Shown here: positions 45,178-51,947 of the stretch, in pieces
How positions within the stretch are numbered: the first letter of the stretch is position 1
Layout: each line of letters opens with the position of its first letter
Source of the DNA: JAIQFL01 sp035501495
Lineage (GTDB): Bacteria > Acidobacteriota > Terriglobia > Bryobacterales > Bryobacteraceae
DNA: 64,000 nucleotides
Assembly (NCBI GenBank): GCA_035501495.1
Contig: DATJWB010000227.1
Location: forward strand, 37,574-101,573
Direction: 5' to 3'
Notes under the pieces: model-generated
Seen by the model: only the letters and a program-made list of their open reading frames with translations
What the model was told of the DNA's origin: nothing
Databases searched by the model: none
Translations under genes and position numbers: made by a program

Positions 45178-45235
45178 CACAAAAAGCGTCGGCAGGAGTG
45201 CCGACGCGGCAGGCCGGAGGGCCTGCGCCACATCT
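45178..45235 (+). repeat. REP-like element, copy B2 (double hairpin)
   Basis: ACAAAAA is followed by a 9-bp stem with a GGAG loop (GCGTCGGCA, GGAG, TGCCGACGC; 45186-45207) and a second 7-bp stem, also with a GGAG loop (GCAGGCC, GGAG, GGCCTGC; 45209-45226), then GCGCCACATC. It is the most complete form of the element. Confidence 0.88.
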
Positions 45236-45317
45236 CCGGCGTAAAGGGGTAGTGATTCCCGGAAGGCATGGCCACTTTTGACGTAGAATGGCTTGAGTCC
45301 GGACTGGGGCCGAAGAC

Positions 45318-47330
45318 ATGAAACTGCGGTCAATGCTCATCCTCATCTCGCTTGCGGCCGTGAGCGGTTCGCCCGCACGCGCACAGCACGGCGCCAAGGG
45401 CGGCGAATGGCGATTTTACGGTGGCGATGCGGGGACCACCAAGTACTCTCCGCTCGACCAGATCAATGCCGGCAACGTCAAGGAACTCAAGATCGCCTGG
45501 GAGTGGAAAGGCCAGAACTTCGGCAGGCGCCCCGACTTCAACTGGGAAGTCACGCCCCTGATGATCGGCGGCGTGCTGTACTTCACGGCGGGCACGCGCC
45601 GCGACGCCGTGGCGGTAGATGCGGCGACCGGCGAGACGCTCTGGATGTATCGACTGGATGAGGGCGCCCGCGGCACCACGGTGGCGCGCACGGTCAACCG
45701 CGGCCTCGCCTATTGGACCGATGGCCAGGGGGACAATCGCATCCTGCTCATCTCCCCGGGATTCCAGTTGATCGCGCTGAATGCGAAGAATGGCGTCCCG
45801 ATCGCTGATTTCGGCAAGGGCGGTATCGTCGATCTCACGGAAGGGCTGGACCGGGCCGTGGTGAAGCCGGGGCAGATCGGCGCCAGTTCCGCGGCTATTA
45901 TCATTCGCGACACCGTGGTGGTGGGCGCCGCGCTGCAAACCGGGACCGCTCCCGCGTCCAAGGAAAACGTGCCAGGCTACATCCGAGGGTTCGATGTCCG
46001 CACCGGCAAGAAGCTGTGGACCTTCCACACCATCGCGCAGGCGGGCGAATTCGGCAACGATACCTGGGGGAACGACTCGTGGAAATACACCGGCAACACC
46101 GGCGCCTGGGCGCCCCTCAGCGGCGACGAGGAGTTGGGGTACGTGTACGTCCCGGTGGAGATGCCCACCGGCGACTTCTACGGCGGCAATCGCCCCGGCG
46201 ACAATCTCTTCTCCGACAGCCTGGTCTGCCTGGACGCGCGCACCGGCAAGCGGGTCTGGCACTTTCAACTGGTGCACCACGACATCTGGGATTGGGACAT
46301 TGCCGCTCCGCCGATCCTGGTGGATATCAACGTCAATGGAAAGCCAATCAAAGCCGTGGCGCAGGTGACCAAGCAGGCATTCACCTATGTGTTCGACCGC
46401 GTGACCGGCAAGCCGGTATGGCCGATCGAGGAGCGGCCCGTGCCGCAGTCGGATGTACCCGGCGAGAAGACTTCGCCGACGCAGCCCTTCCCGACCAAGC
46501 CGGCGGCGTTCGACCGCCAGGGGACGAGCCTGGACGACCTGATCGATTTCACTCCCGAACTGCATGCCGAGGCGGTGAAGATCGCTTCGCGATATAAGCT
46601 CGGGCCGCTCTACACGCCGCCCATCGTTTCCGACGCCGCCGGCAAAATTGCCACCTTGCTGCTGCCGGCACACGTGGGAGGCGCCAACTGGCAGGGCGGA
46701 GCTGTCGATGCGGAGACCGGCGTCCTGTACGTCGCTTCGGTGACCAACCAGGATCCGCTGGCCGTCATTCCGGCCGACCCGAAACGCTCGGACATGGGCT
46801 ACGTTGGCGGCCGCGCTACGGGTGGCGGCGGGCAACGCGGCGGCGCGACAGTTCTCACCGAGGACAGCGACCAATCGGTGAGACTGCCGGGCCGCACGAA
46901 TATCGGACCGCAGGGGCTGCCGCTAATCAAACCACCATGGGGCAGGATCACGGCCATCGACCTCAACACCGGAGATCATCTGTGGATGGTCGCGAACGGG
47001 GAGGCGCCGGATTACATCAAGAACCACCCCGCGCTGAAGGGTATCGATCTGAGTAATACCGGCAGACCTTCGCGTGCGCTGCTTCTGGTGACCAAGACTC
47101 TCTTGTTCGCGCCGGAGGGCAACAACCTTTACGTCACCCCGGCCGGCGGAGGCGGGAACATGTTCCGCGCCATCGATAAGAAGACCGGCAAAGTGATTCA
47201 CGAGATGGCGCTGCCGGCGATGGCCACGGGCATTCCCATGACGTACATGGCCGGCCGCCGGCAATTCATCGTGGTGGCGGTGGGCGCCGCCGGAGTCCCC
47301 GCGGAGTTGGTAGCGCTGGCGTTGCAATAG
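45318..47330 (+). CDS. PQQ-dependent dehydrogenase (glucose/alcohol dehydrogenase-like)
   Basis: The product is 670 residues with a signal peptide (about 1-22). Propeller blades of the PQQ type run throughout: GEWRFYGGDAGTTKYSPLDQINAGNVKEL, AVDAATGETLWMYRLDEG, DVRTGKKLWTFH, WGNDSWKYTGNTGAW, CLDARTGKRVWHFQLVHHDIWDWDIAAPP (active-site Asp region) and DLNTGDHLWMVANGEAPDY. The vicinal Cys pair of methanol-dehydrogenase types is absent, as in membrane-type glucose dehydrogenases, but there are no N-terminal membrane helices, so it is a soluble or loosely attached periplasmic enzyme. No cytochrome c gene is adjacent. Substrate unknown; a sugar or polyol is likely. Confidence 0.88.
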   Translation: MKLRSMLILISLAAVSGSPARAQHGAKGGEWRFYGGDAGTTKYSPLDQINAGNVKELKIAWEWKGQNFGRRPDFNWEVTPLMIGGVLYFTAGTRRDAVAVDAATGETLWMYRLDEGARGTTVARTVNRGLAYWTDGQGDNRILLISPGFQLIALNAKNGVPIADFGKGGIVDLTEGLDRAVVKPGQIGASSAAIIIRDTVVVGAALQTGTAPASKENVPGYIRGFDVRTGKKLWTFHTIAQAGEFGNDTWGNDSWKYTGNTGAWAPLSGDEELGYVYVPVEMPTGDFYGGNRPGDNLFSDSLVCLDARTGKRVWHFQLVHHDIWDWDIAAPPILVDINVNGKPIKAVAQVTKQAFTYVFDRVTGKPVWPIEERPVPQSDVPGEKTSPTQPFPTKPAAFDRQGTSLDDLIDFTPELHAEAVKIASRYKLGPLYTPPIVSDAAGKIATLLLPAHVGGANWQGGAVDAETGVLYVASVTNQDPLAVIPADPKRSDMGYVGGRATGGGGQRGGATVLTEDSDQSVRLPGRTNIGPQGLPLIKPPWGRITAIDLNTGDHLWMVANGEAPDYIKNHPALKGIDLSNTGRPSRALLLVTKTLLFAPEGNNLYVTPAGGGGNMFRAIDKKTGKVIHEMALPAMATGIPMTYMAGRRQFIVVAVGAAGVPAELVALALQ

Positions 47331-47358
47331 CGCGCCCGGAATCTGGTAAAGTACTCCA

Positions 47359-48873
47359 ATGTTTTCACCGATCAGCCGCCGAAGCTTCTTCGAGACTGCG
47401 ATTGCCGGGGCCGCCCTAGCGGTTTCCACCGGACGCAGGCTCGCCGCCAATGAATCCGATCTGAAGGCGATTCAGTCCGAGATTGAGAAGCGGCACGACG
47501 AGTCGGTTCACCGGCTCCAGGACTGGATCCGCCAGCCTTCCATCGCCGCGGAAAACCGGGGGATGAACGAAGGCTGCGAACTCATGATGCGGCACCTCCG
47601 CGAGGCGGGATTCAGCGGCGTGACCAAGGTACCCACCGGCGGCCACCCGGGCGTGTTCGCCACGCTCGATGCCGGGGCGCCCCGTACCTACGGCATCTAT
47701 TTCATGTATGACGTGAAGCAGGCCGACCCGGCGGAGTGGTCTTCGCCGCCGTTCGAGGCGCGCCTGATCGACAGACCCGGGTTGGGCAAGGTGCTCATCG
47801 GCCGCGGCGCCGTGAATCAGAAGGGACCGGAGGCCACCTGGCTGGCCGCGCTGCACGCCATCCGAGGCGCTGGCCGCAAACTGCCGGTGAACCTGGTGTT
47901 CGTGGCGGAGGGCGAAGAAGAGATCGGATCGCCCCACTTTCCCGAGGTGATTCGCAAGCCCGAAATCCTGGCCGCCTTGCGGAAGTGCGCCGGCATCTAC
48001 ATGCCCATGCCGATGCAATCACTGGATGGCACGGTCACCATCAATCTGGGCGCGAAAGGCGTGATCGAGTTGGAACTGGTGTCGAGCGGCGAGCGCTGGC
48101 ATCGCGGTCCCCGCCAGGACTTGCACTCGAGCAACGAGGCGCGGGTGGACAGCCCCGCATGGCACCTGGTGCAGGCTCTGGCGACGCTCGTGGGACCGGA
48201 TGGACATACGCCGGCCATCGACGGCTTCGCGGACAAAGCCAGACCGTTATCGGCGGAAGAGAAGGCTCTGATTCGCGAGGCGGCACGCCGCCAGAGCGAG
48301 GAAGTCGCCAAACGCCAGATGGGCGTGGAACATTGGGTGCACGACGTGGACTGGCTGGAATCGATGGAATTGCTGGCCGGGCGCCCGACCGTGAATATTG
48401 AAGGCCTGGTGGGAGGATACACCGGTCCGGGCGGCAAGACGATTCTGCCCCATCGCGTGGTGGCGAAGCTGGATCTCCGCCTGGTGCCGGACATGACGGC
48501 TTCCGGCGCGCTGGCGGCCCTGAAGGCGCACCTGGCCAAGCGCGGGTTCGGCGACATTGAGGTGAATATGACGGGCGGGTACGATCCCACCACCACGCCG
48601 GCAGGTTCCTCGCTGATTCAAGCGCAGGCCGCCGTGTACCGGCGCCACGGGCTCGACCCGGTGATCTGGCCGCGGCTGGCAGGCTCCTGGCCGGGCTACG
48701 TGTTTACCGGCGAGCCGCTGAAATTGCCGGCCGGCCATTTCGGTCTGGGGCATGGAAGCGGCGCCCACGCGCCTGACGAATACCTGGTGATCGAGTCGGC
48801 AAACCCCAAGGTGCAGGGCATCGATGGAGCCGTGCGGTCGCAAGTCGAGTATCTGTACGAACTCGCCGGCTGA
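47359..48873 (+). CDS. Tat-exported M20-family peptidase-like protein with altered metal ligands
   Basis: The product is 504 residues. The leader SRRSFFETAIAGAALA is twin-arginine type. The M20/M28-like body is clear from WSSPPFEARL, GRGAVNQKGPEATWLAALHAI, VFVAEGEEEIGSPHF and the dimerisation domain near 210-380. The usual first metal ligand His in the GHYDVQP motif is Met here (FMYDVKQ, M116), and the bridging Asp of the GRGAxDxKG motif is Asn (N153). The catalytic D118, the EEE site and the late HAPDE are kept. It may bind one metal, work on an unusual substrate, or be a non-catalytic relative. It lies 28 bp behind the PQQ dehydrogenase gene. Family strong, activity doubtful. Confidence 0.8.
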   Translation: MFSPISRRSFFETAIAGAALAVSTGRRLAANESDLKAIQSEIEKRHDESVHRLQDWIRQPSIAAENRGMNEGCELMMRHLREAGFSGVTKVPTGGHPGVFATLDAGAPRTYGIYFMYDVKQADPAEWSSPPFEARLIDRPGLGKVLIGRGAVNQKGPEATWLAALHAIRGAGRKLPVNLVFVAEGEEEIGSPHFPEVIRKPEILAALRKCAGIYMPMPMQSLDGTVTINLGAKGVIELELVSSGERWHRGPRQDLHSSNEARVDSPAWHLVQALATLVGPDGHTPAIDGFADKARPLSAEEKALIREAARRQSEEVAKRQMGVEHWVHDVDWLESMELLAGRPTVNIEGLVGGYTGPGGKTILPHRVVAKLDLRLVPDMTASGALAALKAHLAKRGFGDIEVNMTGGYDPTTTPAGSSLIQAQAAVYRRHGLDPVIWPRLAGSWPGYVFTGEPLKLPAGHFGLGHGSGAHAPDEYLVIESANPKVQGIDGAVRSQVEYLYELAG

Positions 48874-48935
48874 CGATGTGGCGCAGGCGCTCCCGCCTGC
48901 CGCGTCGGCACTCCTGCCGGCGCTTTTGGTCGCTG
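48874..48935 (-). repeat. REP-like element, copy C (inverted double hairpin)
   Basis: GATGTGGC is followed by GCAGGCG, loop CTCC, CGCCTGC (48883-48900) and then GCGTCGGCA, loop CTCC, TGCCGGCGC (48902-48923), ending TTTTGGTCGC. On the minus strand it reads as copy B2 with GGAG loops. One stem pair is G-T. Confidence 0.88.
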
Positions 48936-48990
48936 CCAACCCGCCGCTTCAAGCGTAGGACAGGCGCGACGCCGGCATTGGACTTGATGG

Positions 48991-49053
48991 CGACCAAAGG
49001 GCGCCCCGATGAGTCGGGGCGCGCCAGGCAGGAGTGTCCGCGCCACGTTGGCG
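48991..49053 (+). repeat. REP-like element, copy D
   Basis: CGACCAAAG is followed by a 9-bp stem with a TGAG loop (GCGCCCCGA, TGAG, TCGGGGCGC; 49001-49022), then GCCAGGCAGGAGTGTCCGCG and GCGCCACGTTGGCGC. It lies 68 bp from copy C in opposite orientation, giving a head-to-head pair in the gap before 49074. Confidence 0.85.
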
Positions 49054-49073
49054 CGTCCTAAAATAGAAGTCCT

Positions 49074-50237
49074 ATGCTCCGGCGAAGTTTCTGGCAAGGC
49101 GCCCTCGCACTTCCGATTCTGCGGAGCGGCCGCGGCGCCGCGCGATTCGACCTGGTCGCCATCGAGCGCGATCGCGTGCTGAAAGCCGCGGGCCGCTACC
49201 TCGGCGAAGCGCCGGTCACTGTCACCGCCTCCGGTTCGCCGCGGAGCGCGGGCGGCAGGCACGACTTCTTCTCCGAGGGTGACTACTGGTGGCCCGATCC
49301 CAAGAACCCCGACGGTCCCTACATCCAGCGCGACGGCATGAGCAATCCCGACAACTTCGTGGAGCACCGCCGCGCCATGATCCGCCTGAGCCTCATCGTG
49401 CCCGCGCTTGCGGCCGCTTACAAGGTCACGCAGGGCCGGACGTACCGCGACCATGCCGCCCGCCACCTGCGCGCCTGGTTCGTGGACGATGCCACCCGAA
49501 TGAATTCCAACCTGCAGTACGCGCAAGCCATCAAGGGTCGCTTCACGGGACGCGGGACCGGCATCATCGACACCCTTCACCTGGTGGAAGTAGCCCGTGC
49601 AGCCGGACAACTGGACCTGGCACCTGCGGACCTCGAAGGCGTGCAGAAGTGGTTCGCCTCCTACATCGAGTGGATGACCACTCACGCCTACGGGATCGCG
49701 GAGCGCGACGCCAGGAACAATCACGGCACCTGCTGGGTGACGCAGGTGGCGGCGTTCGCGCAACTCACAGGCAATGACGGCGTCGCCGGGTATTGCCGCA
49801 ACCGTTTCCAAACCGTGCTGATTCCCAATCAGGAAGCGGCCGATGGCAGTTTCCCGGAAGAGTTGCGGCGCACCAAGCCCTATGGCTACTCGCTGTTCAA
49901 TCTGGACGCCATGGCCATCGCCGCGCAAACACTCTCCACGCGGGGGAACGATCTCTGGAAGTGGCAACTGCCCGACGGCCGCGGGATGGCGCGGGCAGTC
50001 GCCTACATGTACCCTTACATGCTCGACAAGAAGAAATGGCCGCTCCCGCCGGACGTCATGTACGACCAAGAGTGGCCGGTTCGCCAGCCCTGCCTCCTGT
50101 TTGCCGGGCTCGCGCTGAACAAGCCGGAATACCTGGACCTCTGGCGGCGGCTCGACCCCGATCCCACGGTTGAGGAAGTGCTGCGGAATTTCCCGGTGCG
50201 GCAGCCGCTGCTGTGGGTGGACAGCCGGTCCGATTGA
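49074..50237 (+). CDS. Alginate-lyase-family (PL5/PF05426-like) polysaccharide lyase
   Basis: The product is 387 residues. The N-terminus MLRRSFWQGALALP resembles a Tat leader without a full consensus. The (alpha/alpha) toroid of the family is evident: HDFFSEGDYWWPDPKNPDGPY, NSNLQYAQAIKGRFTGRGTGIIDT, then the catalytic NNHGTCW (Asn/His) and the Tyr-bearing KPYGYSLFNLDAMA. It should cleave an acidic polysaccharide by beta-elimination, perhaps alginate or a bacterial exopolysaccharide. It stands alone behind the REP pair and is convergent with the YpfJ-like protease gene. Confidence 0.85.
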   Translation: MLRRSFWQGALALPILRSGRGAARFDLVAIERDRVLKAAGRYLGEAPVTVTASGSPRSAGGRHDFFSEGDYWWPDPKNPDGPYIQRDGMSNPDNFVEHRRAMIRLSLIVPALAAAYKVTQGRTYRDHAARHLRAWFVDDATRMNSNLQYAQAIKGRFTGRGTGIIDTLHLVEVARAAGQLDLAPADLEGVQKWFASYIEWMTTHAYGIAERDARNNHGTCWVTQVAAFAQLTGNDGVAGYCRNRFQTVLIPNQEAADGSFPEELRRTKPYGYSLFNLDAMAIAAQTLSTRGNDLWKWQLPDGRGMARAVAYMYPYMLDKKKWPLPPDVMYDQEWPVRQPCLLFAGLALNKPEYLDLWRRLDPDPTVEEVLRNFPVRQPLLWVDSRSD

Positions 50238-50252
50238 AACGGGCGGACTGCT

Positions 50253-51572
50253 TCAGTCCGGCAGCGCCAGCAGCCGTAGATTCCGGAAGACCGCTTCATC
50301 GCCGAATTCAGGCAGGTAGAGTCCGGCCTGGTCCTTTTGCGCGAGCCGGGACGCCTGGTCGCCAGCGAACCGTTCGATGCCCAACGGAAAGCCATTAGCC
50401 AACTCCAGGAAGAAGACCTCCTTTCCGATGTGGTGGACATCCAGGGCGAGGACGAATTCCGGAGTTTTTACCTGGTCCCAGTTGAGCATGAGGTAGTCCG
50501 GGCTATCCCCACCGACCTGGTAGCCGCGCCCGATGTTCCACAGCTCGGCGATCGGATTGGCATTGGTCAGCAGGGCGAACTCGGTGAGTTTGGAGGTTGT
50601 GCGGGCGTCTCCATAATAGAGCCCCACCTGGCTGGGCCTCCGCGCAAGCTCGTTGGTATGCCGCGTCACCGCGGCCTCGATGCGTACATGGTCTGGAAAT
50701 TGCGGAGCCGAATCCGGCAGGAGATTCAACACACAATTCTCCTGGGTGGCGAGGACTTGCATGCCGCGCGGACCGGACGTCCACCGGCATTGCTTCGAGG
50801 GCACGCCGGGAGAGGGGTGCGTGAGCGGATAAGCAGCCAGTACCGGCCCCGACGGCGGAGGCTTCTGCGGGCCGAATCGCGGGGCGCAGTAGCCCGGTCC
50901 GCCGTAATACCCCAGGAGGAATGCGCCTTTCCGCGCGTTGGAGAAGCCGTGTGTCTGGCCGATAGCCTCGATCGCGGCCACCAACCGGATCGCGTCTTTC
51001 AACTGGCGAACATCCTCGCCATAATCGTCGCCTGCCGCGTTGAGCGAGAAGAGACCCTCTTCCAGATCGCCCGGATCGAGCTTTCCTTTCCTTTTGGCCT
51101 CGCGGGTCACTACCCCGGCAAAGCAGTCGGCGACGGTCTCCGAACGGTAGTTATTCCACGGTGAGGCGGCGTTGAGTTGCGCCGCCACCTGGTGCCCGAA
51201 TTCGTGGGCGGCAATCACGACGGCCGCATAGTCTCCGTCGGTGTGCAGCACTTTGGAGGCGAGCTTCATGTTGTCGATCAGGAACTGGGAATCCAGATAG
51301 ATGGTGTTATTGAGGTAACAGTACGTTCCGTTTCCCGGGGTGAGAGTCTTACAGGGTGTCTCGATGGTGCCGCTGAACGCGATCACGTTCGTGGGCCGAA
51401 ACTTCAGCCCGATCTGCCGGAAGAAATCGGTCCAGGTTTGCACGAAATCCTTCTGGGCCTCATCGATCAGCCGGTGAACGGCCTGGACGTCGTCGTTCCC
51501 CGTGCGTGGGGGAGCCTGCGCGGTGGCGAAGGAGATTGTGAAAACAGCGGCAGTGACTGCGGTGAGTCTCAT
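50253..51572 (-). CDS. YpfJ-like neutral zinc metallopeptidase, secreted
   Basis: The product is 439 residues with a signal peptide (MRLTAVTAAVFTISFATAQA). The zinc motif is HEFGHQVA near residue 127, inside VVIAAHEFGHQVAAQL, with the later ETVADCFAGVVT helix providing the third ligand, as in the YpfJ family. The N-terminal segment (FRQIGLKFRPTNVIAFSGTIETPC, YCYLNNTIYLDSQFL) is also typical. The last 190 residues are a roughly 150-residue extension of unknown fold, unusual for this family of about 290 residues. It is preceded by a small Cys-rich protein gene with 12 bp between them, probably an operon. Confidence 0.85.
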   Translation of the reverse strand: MRLTAVTAAVFTISFATAQAPPRTGNDDVQAVHRLIDEAQKDFVQTWTDFFRQIGLKFRPTNVIAFSGTIETPCKTLTPGNGTYCYLNNTIYLDSQFLIDNMKLASKVLHTDGDYAAVVIAAHEFGHQVAAQLNAASPWNNYRSETVADCFAGVVTREAKRKGKLDPGDLEEGLFSLNAAGDDYGEDVRQLKDAIRLVAAIEAIGQTHGFSNARKGAFLLGYYGGPGYCAPRFGPQKPPPSGPVLAAYPLTHPSPGVPSKQCRWTSGPRGMQVLATQENCVLNLLPDSAPQFPDHVRIEAAVTRHTNELARRPSQVGLYYGDARTTSKLTEFALLTNANPIAELWNIGRGYQVGGDSPDYLMLNWDQVKTPEFVLALDVHHIGKEVFFLELANGFPLGIERFAGDQASRLAQKDQAGLYLPEFGDEAVFRNLRLLALPD

Positions 51573-51584
51573 AGGATTTACCGA

Positions 51585-51836
51585 TCATAGCTCCGATTCC
51601 GAGTCTCCCAAAGACGCAAGGCGGCGCCGCTCGCTGACCGGAGCGCCTTCATACTGGCGCTGGCTTCCGCAATCGCGGCAACTGCAGACCTGCGGCTGTT
51701 CGCGAAAGCGCGCGATGACTCTCGGATCCCACCAGCAGGCACAGGTCAGGTTCTGATAGTGCTGATTGCGATCCTCCTTCAGGCGCCGCGTCAGATGCGT
51801 TTGTTGTTGAAACCTGCGAATGGCACGTCCGCGCAT
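51585..51836 (-). CDS. Small Cys-rich protein, metal-binding-like
   Basis: The product is 83 residues. ATG 51836 is favoured over ATG 51842 because a GGAG site lies six bases upstream. An Arg/Gln-rich helix (1-28) leads to C32/C34 (LTCACWWDP) and then C51/C53/C56 (EQPQVCSCRDCGSQRQYEG). The CSCxxCG-RxYxG string resembles a widespread small protein in which it is followed by an Arg-rich tail (CSCxMCGNPRxxxGE). A zinc or iron site is plausible. It is followed 12 bp later by the YpfJ-like protease gene and diverges from the HEAT-repeat gene at 51948. The similarity is from memory and should be checked. Confidence 0.65.
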   Translation of the reverse strand: MRGRAIRRFQQQTHLTRRLKEDRNQHYQNLTCACWWDPRVIARFREQPQVCSCRDCGSQRQYEGAPVSERRRLASLGDSESEL

Positions 51837-51947
51837 AAGCATCTCCGGTCCGAGTGTGGAATGCCGCCGGGCGCAGCTTCCTTTCAGCCTCCTGTCAACT
51901 TTGGTTATCATGCCATTGCCGCACTTACCTCCGCTAGAATCGAAGGC

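Noticed and set aside
45062..49053. CRISPR array suggested by repeated AAAAGCG-type strings
   Set aside because: The copies are irregularly spaced, occur in both orientations and vary in the stem. They are REP-like hairpins, not direct repeats with spacers.
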